A stretch of DNA of 64,000 nt from JAHBNG01 sp039028975. Lineage in GTDB: Bacteria; Chloroflexota; Anaerolineae; Caldilineales; Caldilineaceae. The notes below the pieces were generated by a model, which was not told the DNA's origin, searched no databases, and saw only the letters and a program-made list of their open reading frames with translations. The stretch is taken from contig JBCCHB010000071.1 in the NCBI GenBank assembly GCA_039028975.1, positions 1-64,000 on the forward strand, given 5' to 3'. The translations under genes and the position numbers were made by a program. Below are positions 16,624 through 25,852 of the stretch, piece after piece (the first letter of the stretch is position 1; each line of letters starts with the position of its first letter).

Positions 16624-18235
16624 GTCATTATTCTCATCTGTACATCTAGAGCCTATTGCTCAATCCGAATCAACCTCTGTTTCAGGTTCAACCACGAGCC
16701 TTCCTGGCACGCGTCCTCCTGGCATAGAGCGTTCGGCTTTTGCCAATGGCGGCATCAATATTTTTATCGCATTCAACCTATGCCTACTGATGCTAGCCGC
16801 TTTTATTCTGACATCCAATGCATTCTTGCAATGGTTTGTTTTGCCCATTTTTGCGTGCGGCGTCTTAGTGGGAACCGACGCAATCGATTGGTTCCGTAAG
16901 CGGCTGGATATCTACGACCCTGTTGGCTTCCTTGGCTTGTATGGACTCTACTTTTTTTTTCTAGCACCGTTTCTGCATGTTCACTGGGATCTTTGGACCC
17001 TCTTCAAAGTTACATCGCCCCAGGATTGGCGGAACTGGTTAGGTTTGATGGCCTTCCTCAATTTGGTTGGACTGGTGCTCTATCTGAGTTCAAGGTGCTG
17101 GATTGGGGCCATAAGCGCAGCAAGAACCAGGCGCATAAAGTGGCAATTGAATCGTTTGCGCTTCACCGTTGTAATGGGTGGTGCTCTGCTCATCTCTGGA
17201 ATGCTCTTGGTCCGGCTATTTGCCTCCTTTGGCGGTTTGGCTGGTTACATCGAAGCATCTAAAAACCCTGCCAACTGGGATGGCCTAGGCTATACAGTGG
17301 CCCTTGCTGAGAGTTTTCCCATCCTAGCATTTATGACAGTCATTGTACTTTGGGGTGACAAAAAGATCTTTCGATCCTGGCCGTCGCTTATGGTAACGTT
17401 GCTGCTCTTTATCGCGATTACAGTGGTGTGCCGTGGCCTACGTGGCAACCGTAGCGACATCATCTGGCCTCTGTTCTGGATCATTGGGATTGTCCATTTT
17501 TATGTAAGGCCCTTGTCGAGAAAGTGGATTTACCTAAGTCTTCCCATATTTCTCTTGTTTATGTATGCATATCAGTTCTTTGATTATTATGGAATAAGCG
17601 GCCTGCCAAACATAGTGAATGACGACGCACATGCTGAATTAGCAGAACGGACTGGCTATAGTTTTCGCACTGTTGTCCTGGGTGATCTGGGGCGTAGCGA
17701 TGTACAGGCTTTTCTTCTCCACCGATTGGCCCAAACAGATAATGACTACGAGTATGCCTGGGGGGATACCTATGTCGGTGGTGTCAGCCGCCTGATTCCT
17801 CGATCTATTATGGAGCGCCCCCCTGGCAAAGTCCAACGAGGCACGGAAGCCCAGTACGGTTGGGGTAAGTATGTACCCGACTCGCTCTCGTCATCTAAAG
17901 TTTATGGGTTGGCCGGGGAAACCATGTTGAATTTTGGTCCATTAGGCGTTCCTGTGGCTTTTATCATTCTGGGCATTGTGGTGGGAAGCACAAGGCACTT
18001 ACTGATTACGCTACCGGTTAAGGATAGCCGGAGATTGCTGGCTCCTTTTCTAGTCAATCTATGCCTTGTGGTCTTGATTGCTGATCTGGACAACATCATC
18101 TGGTTTATCGCCAAGGATGGCGGTTTGCCCATATTGGTGGTCGCCTTATCTTCATCTATTTCTATTGTCAGCGCTTCAGATAAACCGTTGCAAAGAACGA
18201 ACTTAGACGATAACGGCATTGCAGAAGAACTCTAA
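16616..18235 (+). CDS. Wzy-like O-antigen/exopolysaccharide polymerase
   Basis: 539 residues with about 10-12 predicted membrane helices and a long extracytoplasmic loop between about residues 325 and 440 (GISGLPNIVNDD... to ...SSSKVYGLAGETMLNFGPLGVPVAF), the architecture of repeat-unit polymerases. The SKVYGLAGETMLNFG segment resembles the region of the oligosaccharide repeat unit polymerase family in which a Gly-rich, small-residue motif precedes the penultimate helices. It would join flipped repeat units at the outer membrane face. GTG start at 16616 overlaps the upstream glycosyltransferase, suggesting coupling. Polymerases diverge strongly, so the call rests on topology and position. Confidence 0.75.
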   Translation: MARSLFSSVHLEPIAQSESTSVSGSTTSLPGTRPPGIERSAFANGGINIFIAFNLCLLMLAAFILTSNAFLQWFVLPIFACGVLVGTDAIDWFRKRLDIYDPVGFLGLYGLYFFFLAPFLHVHWDLWTLFKVTSPQDWRNWLGLMAFLNLVGLVLYLSSRCWIGAISAARTRRIKWQLNRLRFTVVMGGALLISGMLLVRLFASFGGLAGYIEASKNPANWDGLGYTVALAESFPILAFMTVIVLWGDKKIFRSWPSLMVTLLLFIAITVVCRGLRGNRSDIIWPLFWIIGIVHFYVRPLSRKWIYLSLPIFLLFMYAYQFFDYYGISGLPNIVNDDAHAELAERTGYSFRTVVLGDLGRSDVQAFLLHRLAQTDNDYEYAWGDTYVGGVSRLIPRSIMERPPGKVQRGTEAQYGWGKYVPDSLSSSKVYGLAGETMLNFGPLGVPVAFIILGIVVGSTRHLLITLPVKDSRRLLAPFLVNLCLVVLIADLDNIIWFIAKDGGLPILVVALSSSISIVSASDKPLQRTNLDDNGIAEEL

Positions 18236-18268
18236 TCTCTTCACTCATTTCATCGCTTAGGAAAATGT

Positions 18269-19465
18269 ATGAATGTACTTGTTTCATCAAGCCAACACTA
18301 TGTTTTGACCCAGGATGGCGAATTATGGGTATCGAATGCTGCTGAAGGCTATAAGTTCTGGTCTCGATATTTGGATGTATATGATGAGGTCCGTTTATGC
18401 ATTCGTGCCGCCTACCGGCCTTCTCCTCCTGTAGGTTGGATCCGTTCTTGCGGGGAAGGTGTACAACCGATTCCGTTGCCCGATTTTTATGGCCCCGCCG
18501 CTTTCCTAAAAGAGTATCGACGAATTCGTCAAATTATGCGGCAAGCCCTCGGGACGCCCATGGCCATTCAATTGCGGATTCCTTGCCCAATTGGTAACGA
18601 AATCTGGAAGATGCTTGCCCAACAAAGACCCTATGGGATTGAGGTGATCAGCGACCCCTATGATGTTTTTTCTTCGGGTGCCATTCATCATCCACTTCGC
18701 TCTTTTTTCCGCTGGTATTTTCCTACTGTTTTGCGCAAGCAGTGTCAACGTGCCTGTGCGGCTGCTTATGTAACTGCTACGTCGTTACAGCGGCGATATC
18801 CCCCAGGGTTAAATACCGTGGAAACCAACTATTCAGACGTCGAATTGACAGACTCCGCTTTTCTAAAGGCCCCACGTAAGGCCAAGGCAACGTTGCCAAT
18901 TCGACTGATCATGGTGGGCAATCTGAATCAACTTTATAAAGCCCCCGATGTGCTCGTCGAAGCCATGAACATCTGCATCAATCAGTACGCTTTGCCCATT
19001 GAGCTAGTGATGGTGGGAGATGGCCAATACAGAGAGCCGCTCAAGGCACAAGTGGACACATACGGACTAACTGAATGCGTCCGATTTGCTGGCCAGCTTG
19101 CAGCCAGAGCGGATGTCGTCGCAGAGTTAGACCAAGCTGATCTATTTATTCTACCTTCACGTACCGAAGGGCTACCGAGGGCCATGATTGAAGCCATGGC
19201 CAGAGCCTTACCATGCATCGGTTCTGCTGCCGGTGGGATCCCAGAGCTACTTTCGGATGACGATCTGGTGCCTCGCGGCGATGCATTGGCTCTGGCCAAT
19301 AAAATAAAAGAGGTTGTCACAGATCCAGAACGCATGACGACTATGTCTGCAAGGAATCTAACAAACGCTCAAAATTTCCATGAGGGTATTTTGCGAGAGC
19401 GGCGCCTTGCCTTTTACCAACACGTCAGAAACGAGACTGGCGCATGGCTAGAGGATAGGGCATGA
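18269..19465 (+). CDS. GT4 family glycosyltransferase
   Basis: 398 residues. N-terminal half atypical (MNVLVSSSQHYVLTQDGELW...NAAEGYKFWSRYLDVYDEVRLCIRA), C-terminal GT1 domain canonical: IRLIMVGNLNQLYKAPDVLVEAM, LVMVGDGQYREPLKAQ, VRFAGQL and the EX7E motif PSRTEGLPRAMIEAMARALPCIGSAAGGIPELL. Probably transfers a sugar during repeat-unit assembly in the cytoplasm. ATG 18269 has TAGGA six bases upstream. It follows the polymerase by 33 bp and precedes the beta-helix lipoprotein by 22 bp, consistent with one transcript. Confidence 0.88.
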   Translation: MNVLVSSSQHYVLTQDGELWVSNAAEGYKFWSRYLDVYDEVRLCIRAAYRPSPPVGWIRSCGEGVQPIPLPDFYGPAAFLKEYRRIRQIMRQALGTPMAIQLRIPCPIGNEIWKMLAQQRPYGIEVISDPYDVFSSGAIHHPLRSFFRWYFPTVLRKQCQRACAAAYVTATSLQRRYPPGLNTVETNYSDVELTDSAFLKAPRKAKATLPIRLIMVGNLNQLYKAPDVLVEAMNICINQYALPIELVMVGDGQYREPLKAQVDTYGLTECVRFAGQLAARADVVAELDQADLFILPSRTEGLPRAMIEAMARALPCIGSAAGGIPELLSDDDLVPRGDALALANKIKEVVTDPERMTTMSARNLTNAQNFHEGILRERRLAFYQHVRNETGAWLEDRA

Positions 19466-19487
19466 ATATCAAAATCGGAATAATGAG

Positions 19488-21548
19488 ATGATGAAGCGAG
19501 CTATCCTGATTTATTTGGTGATACTGAGCATACCTTTACCCGGGTGTACGGACTATCTGCCACCGGATGGTCAAGGTACGGGGCCATCGCCGGTCGGTAC
19601 GATTCCGGCTATGTTAAGCAAGGTAGTGACTTACCCGCCGCCCCAAAACGTGACCCATGTAGAGAACAGTCAATCGTTTCAAGTTCGGGTCAATGGTCAA
19701 TTGCTCTATGTGGAAGAGTATCGCAATGTGAGTTATGCCCACTTTTCATTTGCCGGAACGGTTGAGATCGAAGTGACGGTTTTAAATCTGCCCAATAATG
19801 AAGTGGTTAATCCCTACACCGTTAGTCCGATTAGTTATCGACTGGAACCAACTATTTCTGGCCGAACCATTCGTTTTTCGCTGCAAGTACCGCGCAAGGT
19901 AGCGATTCATCAAAGCCAGCTTACTAAAGGTCATGCACTCTATGCTCCTGTCTTATTCATTTTTGCCGACCCATTATACTCAGATCCGTTTGAAGACGAC
20001 CGAAGTATGGAAGGAGCCGTAAGTGTAGCAGAAAATAGTCGGTTAGACGAGGGCAATGGGAAAAAAGTCATCAATGTATTGGATCGGCAGATCGACAATA
20101 GTGGGCAAACGAACGAGACCGAACGCATCCAGCAGCTAATCACCGAGGCTGCTGCGCAACAGCGTATCTTACATTTTCCGCCTGGGACGTATCGTATTAC
20201 ATCTTTGAGGATGCAGAGCAACCTTTCTATTCATTTGGCGGGAGGTGCCCGTCTTCAAGTAGATGAGCCACCAGCGGGGATGGGTGAACCAGCTCTTCAC
20301 TTCAATACGGTCGAAAATGTTCGTATCTTTGGGCGAGGGGTCGTCGATGGCAACGGGGTGAATATTCGTTACCTCCCCACAGAAACCGAAGACTTGCGCG
20401 CCGTCATCTATGCTTATCAGGCACAGAATTGCGTAATCGAAGGGATCATTATCCAGAATCCCAGCATGTTTAACGGCTTGATCACCAATTCAGAAGATTG
20501 GACCATCTATAACGTAAAAGCCATTGATTACGCTAATGAAGATTTGGGCCTATTTGCTGGCGATGACGGGATTGATCCCGTTGGCTCCAAAAATATACGG
20601 ATAGACAATGTCTTTATTTTCAGTGGAGACAGCCCAATCTCTGTCAAAGGGGGCATTCGTTGGTCGGAGATTGGCGATATTTTAGTCAGCAATAGCGTGC
20701 TCTTTAACTATGCGTCTGGCGGCTCTATTGGTGCGTCTGATTTGCATAACAACCACATTCGCCAAGTTACTTGGGAGAATATTGATGTTGTCTCTGCTCT
20801 CTTTGGTCTAACCCTGTCGAATCGAGATGGTCCGGGCAGCTTACGTAACTTTCTCTATAAAAATATTCGTTATGAGCATATACGGGGCAGCCTCTTCTGG
20901 CTCCAAGCTCCCTTAGGTCCCATGCAGCAGATAGCCTATCACAGCATTGACGCCGCCAGTTGGGGGCCACGAGGCAAAGGGGGAACAACAGGGAACCAGC
21001 TACTAGCCGGGGATCCAATCAATGCAATCGATACGGTCACCTTTGACGGGGTATTTGTGGATGGTGAGTTGCTCCATTCCGCCAACGTTTCGGAGACGTT
21101 GGCCATAGGCGCTCATGTCAAAAATGTCTCCTTCAAAAATTCCGAACTAACTGTCGTAACCATTCGGGCTACACAACCTTACACAAGCAAAGACGCTCCA
21201 CCAGGAGAATTGACAATTTACCGAAGTGGGAACGTAGATGAACCTCTGCTCATTCCCATTATCATTCGAGGAACTGCGCAGAATGGAATTGACTATGAAA
21301 AAATTTCCAATCATATCACCATCCCAGCAGGTGCCTTGCAGAAGGGGCTAAACATTCATGTCCACCCCGATTTTGCCCCACGAGCAAATCTGGCAAGCAC
21401 AAGTACGGGAAGCACAAGTCTGGAAAGTGCAGGAATGGAAACTGTAATGGTTTCTTTGCAGCCAACTCACGGTGCGGACTACATGCTAGGGCCGGATTAC
21501 CACGCTGTCGTGACAATCGTTGGGTCTAGCACTCATGTAGTCCACTGA
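19488..21548 (+). CDS. Lipoprotein with right-handed beta-helix glycosidase-like domain and Calx-beta-like tail
   Basis: 686 residues. N-terminus is a lipoprotein signal (AILIYLVILSIPLPGC, Cys 20). Residues about 50-165 form a beta-sandwich (VENSQSFQVRVNGQLLYVEEYRNVSYAHFSF...ISYRLEPTISGRTIRFSL...LFIFADPL) as in polygalacturonase/dextranase-like proteins of clan GH-N. From about 205 to 520 the repeated pattern FPPGTYRITSLRM, NVRIFGRGVVDGNG, CVIEGIIIQNPSMFN, GDDGIDPVGSKNIRIDNVFIFSGDSPISVKGG is a right-handed beta-helix with the Asp-pair region of GH28/GH49. The tail (LTIYRSGNVDEPLLIPIIIRGTAQNGIDY...ITIPAGA) looks like a Calx-beta module. A surface-anchored lyase or hydrolase trimming the polymer made by this locus is plausible. 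Confidence 0.78.
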   Translation: MMKRAILIYLVILSIPLPGCTDYLPPDGQGTGPSPVGTIPAMLSKVVTYPPPQNVTHVENSQSFQVRVNGQLLYVEEYRNVSYAHFSFAGTVEIEVTVLNLPNNEVVNPYTVSPISYRLEPTISGRTIRFSLQVPRKVAIHQSQLTKGHALYAPVLFIFADPLYSDPFEDDRSMEGAVSVAENSRLDEGNGKKVINVLDRQIDNSGQTNETERIQQLITEAAAQQRILHFPPGTYRITSLRMQSNLSIHLAGGARLQVDEPPAGMGEPALHFNTVENVRIFGRGVVDGNGVNIRYLPTETEDLRAVIYAYQAQNCVIEGIIIQNPSMFNGLITNSEDWTIYNVKAIDYANEDLGLFAGDDGIDPVGSKNIRIDNVFIFSGDSPISVKGGIRWSEIGDILVSNSVLFNYASGGSIGASDLHNNHIRQVTWENIDVVSALFGLTLSNRDGPGSLRNFLYKNIRYEHIRGSLFWLQAPLGPMQQIAYHSIDAASWGPRGKGGTTGNQLLAGDPINAIDTVTFDGVFVDGELLHSANVSETLAIGAHVKNVSFKNSELTVVTIRATQPYTSKDAPPGELTIYRSGNVDEPLLIPIIIRGTAQNGIDYEKISNHITIPAGALQKGLNIHVHPDFAPRANLASTSTGSTSLESAGMETVMVSLQPTHGADYMLGPDYHAVVTIVGSSTHVVH

Positions 21549-21609
21549 AAGATGAGGGCCTGGTAGAAAAACTGATAGAAAGCCTGATAGAGAGAAAGAG
21601 ACCCAAAAC

Positions 21610-23538
21610 ATGTGCGGCATTTTCGGACAATTAAATTTCCGTCCTGAAGGTATACCCACTGATTATTTACCCAGCAGCTACTTATCTAGTGCCTTAGAAG
21701 CAATTCACCATCGTGGACCAGATGAAAGTGGCAGTTGGGAAAATCAGATAGTTTCATTAGGTATGTGTCGGCTCAGTATTATTGACCTGAGTGGCGGGCA
21801 GCAGCCCATTTGGAATGAAGATCAGACTTGCTGCATCGTCTACAATGGCGAGCTGTACAATTTCCTTGACCTAAGACCCCAGTTAGAAGCGAAGGGACAT
21901 TGCTTTAAGACGAGAAGCGATACCGAAGTTGTCCTACATGCCTACGAGGAGTGGGGTGTTGAGTGTCTACATCGCTTCAACGGTATGTTCGCTCTAGCCA
22001 TCTGGGATGAAAGAACGCAAACACTCTTTCTAGCTCGAGACCGCATCGGCGAAAAGCCACTTTACTACTACAAGCAGGGAAATCAGCGCCTTGTCTTTGC
22101 CTCAGAGATCAAAGCCATATTGACCGATCCAACCATTCCTAGAGAAGTGGATCCAGGTGGCCTAAGCAACTTTTTAACCTTTGGGCATTCCATGGCCCCC
22201 AAAACCATCTATCGCCACCTCCTTAAATTATTACCAGGTCACTACCTTTTGGCATCTAACGGTGAGGTGCGTATCAAACAGTATTGGGATGTCTGTCTTG
22301 GGCCTTCGGTACCGTGCAATGGTATCTATACAGAAAGGGATTATGCGGCACAGATCCTGGATCTGTTCAATGATTCGGTGGGGCGTCGCATGGTCGCGGA
22401 TGTACCTGTGGGGGCTTTTTTGAGCGGTGGCGTAGACTCCAGCGCCGTAGTTGCGTTGATGAAAAACCATACAGACGCTCCCATTAAAACCTTCTCTTTG
22501 GGCTTCGATACGGGGAAAGCCAACTTTGGAAAAACCTATAACGAGTTAAGCGATGCGCGCAAGGTTGCCGATTACTTTGGTACAGAACACCACGAACTGC
22601 AAGTGGGGCATATGGATCTGGTTGAGACCCTGCGCACCCTGGTTTACCACTATGATGAACCGTTTGGCGATCCAGCAGGATTTCCCGTCTACTTGCTCAG
22701 CCAATACGCCCAGGAACAAGTCAAAGTTGTCTTAACCGGCGATGGGGGGGACGAGCTCTTTGGTGGCTATCTGCGCTACGCTATCGACCAACTAGCAAGA
22801 TACTATCAGCATTTACCTGATCCTGTAATTCATTCATGGATTCCCGCTTTGGCCAGCCGATTGCCACGCTCTCGCCGCTTAAAGCAACTTACCCAAACGC
22901 TACCCATTGTCCAACCGGCCCTGCGTTATGCCAAATGGTTAACCCTCTTTAGCCCGGAGATGCAAGCTGAGCTGCTGAATCCTGAAATCAATAAAATGGC
23001 TGCCGACCATGATCCAACCATGTATTTTTCCCACCATTACGCTCACTTTGGGGAGCACCGGAACCAGGATCATCTCAATCAGCTTATGTATGTGGACTTT
23101 AAAACTTGGCTGGTTGATGTCTATATGGAAAAGACCGACAAGGCCACCATGGCGCGTAGTCTAGAAGCTCGCCTTCCCTTGCTCGATCATCGGTTGGTGG
23201 AGCTAGCCTTTCAACTGCCAAGCCGACATAAGATTCGACGTTGGGAGACGAAACACATCTTCAAGAAGTCGATCCAATCCATAGTTCCTGAGTTTGTACT
23301 CAAGAAGCCCAAACATGGTTTCTCTGTCCCCACTGATCCCTGGTTTCGTGGTGATCTAAAGGAGTACGCATACGAGGTCTTGCTTGATCCAAGCGTAGAG
23401 CGTCATGGATATTTTAATATGCAGTTTGTAGAAAAACTCTGGCGCGAACATGCCAATGGGTACCATGCCTGGGACGCCCAGCTATGGCTCTTATTAAACT
23501 TCGAGCTATGGCATCGCCTTTATATCGATGCGGCTTGA
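21610..23538 (+). CDS. asnB: Asparagine synthase (glutamine-hydrolysing), AsnB type
   Basis: 642 residues, normal length. N-terminal class II glutamine amidotransferase starts with the catalytic Cys2 (MCGIFGQLNF) and has HHRGPDESG, RLSIIDLSGG and YNGELYNF; the synthetase domain has the PP-loop LSGGVDSSAV (271-280), KTFSLGF, DEPFGDPAGFP and LTGDGGDELFGGY. In polysaccharide loci such enzymes often amidate a uronic-acid or other carboxylated precursor rather than making free asparagine; which applies here cannot be told. Located between the lipoprotein and a glycosyltransferase gene in the polysaccharide cluster. Confidence 0.92.
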   Translation: MCGIFGQLNFRPEGIPTDYLPSSYLSSALEAIHHRGPDESGSWENQIVSLGMCRLSIIDLSGGQQPIWNEDQTCCIVYNGELYNFLDLRPQLEAKGHCFKTRSDTEVVLHAYEEWGVECLHRFNGMFALAIWDERTQTLFLARDRIGEKPLYYYKQGNQRLVFASEIKAILTDPTIPREVDPGGLSNFLTFGHSMAPKTIYRHLLKLLPGHYLLASNGEVRIKQYWDVCLGPSVPCNGIYTERDYAAQILDLFNDSVGRRMVADVPVGAFLSGGVDSSAVVALMKNHTDAPIKTFSLGFDTGKANFGKTYNELSDARKVADYFGTEHHELQVGHMDLVETLRTLVYHYDEPFGDPAGFPVYLLSQYAQEQVKVVLTGDGGDELFGGYLRYAIDQLARYYQHLPDPVIHSWIPALASRLPRSRRLKQLTQTLPIVQPALRYAKWLTLFSPEMQAELLNPEINKMAADHDPTMYFSHHYAHFGEHRNQDHLNQLMYVDFKTWLVDVYMEKTDKATMARSLEARLPLLDHRLVELAFQLPSRHKIRRWETKHIFKKSIQSIVPEFVLKKPKHGFSVPTDPWFRGDLKEYAYEVLLDPSVERHGYFNMQFVEKLWREHANGYHAWDAQLWLLLNFELWHRLYIDAA

Positions 23539-23650
23539 CGCGTTTGAATGAGAAAGGACATTCTTATCTGCTCTCGAAGAATTCTCATCTTTACGAGGGC
23601 AAGAGCTTTATCTGGCGATCTATTATGGCGATCTATAAGGAAGAACGACT

Positions 23651-24886
23651 ATGAGCCATCCCAAAGTCATCCATATTATTACGGCAAGTTCCTCTCTAAA
23701 GGGGTTGATGTTGAATCAGCTTCTGAGTTTGCAGCAGGCGGGTTATGAGGTTGTTGCTATCTCATCATCAGGACCTGAAGTAAAAGAGGTAGAAGCTGCG
23801 GGGATTCGTTGTATCACCATACCCATTAAGCGAGACATCGATCCAATCACAGATGTCAAGACGTTTTTTCAGCTTGTCCGGGTATTACGCCGAGAAAGGC
23901 CAGAGATTGTCCATACCCATCTGGCGAAGGCATCTCTGTTGGGGCAAATCGCAGCTCGTTTGGCGGGTGTTCCCTTGATCCTGAATACCATTCATGGTTA
24001 CCACTTTCACGAACTTATGTCTGCTGGCAAGCGGCGTTTCTATATTGAGCTGGAAAAATTTAGCACGCTTTTCTCAGACTTGGTGCTCTCTCAAAATCAG
24101 GAGGATATTCAAAGCGCTATCGATGAAGGGATCTGTGCGCCCGAGAAATTGCTACATATCGGCAATGGTATCGACCTTACGCGTTTTGCACCTGAAGAGA
24201 TTCCGCTCGATGCAGTACAAGCCAAGCGGGTAGAGCTTGCTCTTCCTACGGATGCACTGGTGGTTGGCTTTGTAGGGCGTTTGGCGGCCAAGCGTAAGGG
24301 GTTTCTCGATTTTCTCGCCATGAGCCAGCAAGTGGCGCGAAAGCTGCCGAATGTCTACTTTCTTGTTGCTGGCGAAACCGACCGTGGGAAACCCGATGCC
24401 GTTGATCCTCTCGTCGCCAAATCATTTGGGATCAATGAGCGCTGCCGCTTTGTTGGCTTTCAACCTAACCATACCATGCCTGTGCTCTATGCGATGATGG
24501 ATGTGATGGTGCTTCCGTCACCTTTCGAGGGCATCCCCCGCGCCGTGATGGAAGCCTCGGCCATGGGGATCCCGGTGGTTGCGACGGATGTGCGCGGGAA
24601 TCGAGAAGCCACCGAACATGGTCGAAATGGTTGGTTGGTACCATTTGGCCAAGTAGATGCCTTGGTTGAGGCGACTCAAACTATTTTGCGCAACCAGCAG
24701 AAAGCCCAACGGATGGGACAGGCAGGGGTTGAACTGGCTCGTGAGCGTTTTGATGAAAGAAAGCTCTTTGACCGAATTAAGAGAATCTATGCTGATCTAC
24801 TTCCAGGTGAGCGTTTCGTTCCGGGCAGTCGTTCAGTAGAGCCGTCTCGTCTTTCCCTCAACAGGCGGGAACAGCTCCGGCCTTAA
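23651..24886 (+). CDS. GT4 family glycosyltransferase (EpsD-like)
   Basis: 411 residues. Opens KVIHIITASSSLKGLMLNQLLSLQQAGYEVVAISS, then IVHTHLAKASLLGQIAARLAGVPLILNTIHGYHFHELM, as in EpsD/PglA-like GT4 enzymes; the C-terminal GT1 domain has VVGFVGRLAAKRKGFLDFL, FVGFQPN and the EX7E motif PSPFEGIPRAVMEASAMGIPVVATDVRGNREA. Cytoplasmic sugar transfer onto the lipid-linked repeat unit. ATG 23651 is preceded by AAGGAAG at an appropriate distance; the 112-bp gap after asnB contains no other gene. Confidence 0.9.
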   Translation: MSHPKVIHIITASSSLKGLMLNQLLSLQQAGYEVVAISSSGPEVKEVEAAGIRCITIPIKRDIDPITDVKTFFQLVRVLRRERPEIVHTHLAKASLLGQIAARLAGVPLILNTIHGYHFHELMSAGKRRFYIELEKFSTLFSDLVLSQNQEDIQSAIDEGICAPEKLLHIGNGIDLTRFAPEEIPLDAVQAKRVELALPTDALVVGFVGRLAAKRKGFLDFLAMSQQVARKLPNVYFLVAGETDRGKPDAVDPLVAKSFGINERCRFVGFQPNHTMPVLYAMMDVMVLPSPFEGIPRAVMEASAMGIPVVATDVRGNREATEHGRNGWLVPFGQVDALVEATQTILRNQQKAQRMGQAGVELARERFDERKLFDRIKRIYADLLPGERFVPGSRSVEPSRLSLNRREQLRP

Positions 24887-25155
24887 CCTTTGGCTTAGTT
24901 CTTGAGCGTTACACAGAGAAAGACTCAATAGAGAAGAAATATCTCAGTGAAACTCAGTGAGAACTCGGTGAATCTCTGTGTCATCGCGACTCAGTGTAGT
25001 AAACACAATTCTTTTATTTAGCGATTCTGCGGTGCTCGATATGAGGAAACGCAAATGGGTTAGGAGGTTAAAGAGAAAAAGCTGTAAGAAGTAAGAGGAG
25101 TAAATCAGTACCTGCTGTACCATCACTGCTTACATGATTCATCGAAGTCAGGAGG
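24887..25155. other. Intergenic region with short imperfect repeats
   Basis: About 270 bp inside the polysaccharide cluster. Holds a run of CTCAGTGA/CTCGGTGA/CTCTGTGT-type words (24900-25000), resembling a common degenerate intergenic repeat. No coding signal or clear terminator. A strong AGGAGG at 25150-25155 belongs to the next gene. Confidence 0.6.
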
Positions 25156-25161
25156 TTGAAA

Positions 25162-25848
25162 ATGAATTACTACCCTTATGGAAAGCGATTGCTTGATCTG
25201 ATATTGTTGGGTGCAATTGTACTCCTTATGCTGCTTACTGCACCTCTGTTGCTTATCTTCTTTGCCGTTCTGTTGGTGGCCCATGCCGATGGTCCTCTCT
25301 TCTTTTCTCAGATTCGAGCAGGTCTTCACAACCGACCCTTTCGAATTTACAAATTTCGTACACTCAAGGTCAACAATATGGATAGACTTTCCATGGGGCA
25401 TGTGCGACATAACCACTCAATGGCAACACCAATAGGGCAATTTTTACGGCGCCTTAAGATTGATGAACTCCCTCAACTTTGGAATATCTTGCTTGGTGAG
25501 ATGAGTTTCATCGGACCCAGACCTGTCTACCTGGAAATGACAGCCGAATATACGAGTGAGCAAGCCGAGCGCCTTCACGTACTCCCAGGGTTAACGGGCT
25601 GGTCACAGATCAATGGGAACTGCGAATTGACGTGGGATGAACGGATTCGCCTGGATCTTTGGTATGTTGACCACCTTTCGTTCTGGCTCGATCTGAAGAT
25701 TCTGGCTGCAACCGTTGGGGTTCTAAGCCAAGGGGAGTTGATCAATCAGGACGCATTGGCTCAAGCTGATAGCTATTTAGAGATTCGACAGGAAGACCAG
25801 CACGCTTGCTCAAGACCCTCTGCTAAAGAAGCGATATTGGAGACGTAA
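25162..25848 (+). CDS. Polyisoprenyl-phosphate sugar-1-phosphate transferase (priming enzyme)
   Basis: 228 residues, the short single-helix form of the WcaJ/EpsL/PglC family. It starts polysaccharide synthesis by moving a sugar-1-phosphate from a nucleotide sugar onto undecaprenyl phosphate. Seen: N-terminal YGKRLLDLILLGAIVLLMLLTAP (re-entrant or membrane helix), FFSQIRAGLHNRPFRIYKFRTL, IGQFLRRLKIDELPQLWNILLGEMSFIGPRPV and PGLTGWSQINGN, all diagnostic. ATG 25162 has AGGAGG six bases upstream; the TTG at 25156 is also open but unlikely. Separated by 4 bp from the downstream aminotransferase. Confidence 0.93.
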   Translation: MNYYPYGKRLLDLILLGAIVLLMLLTAPLLLIFFAVLLVAHADGPLFFSQIRAGLHNRPFRIYKFRTLKVNNMDRLSMGHVRHNHSMATPIGQFLRRLKIDELPQLWNILLGEMSFIGPRPVYLEMTAEYTSEQAERLHVLPGLTGWSQINGNCELTWDERIRLDLWYVDHLSFWLDLKILAATVGVLSQGELINQDALAQADSYLEIRQEDQHACSRPSAKEAILET

Positions 25849-25852
25849 AATT

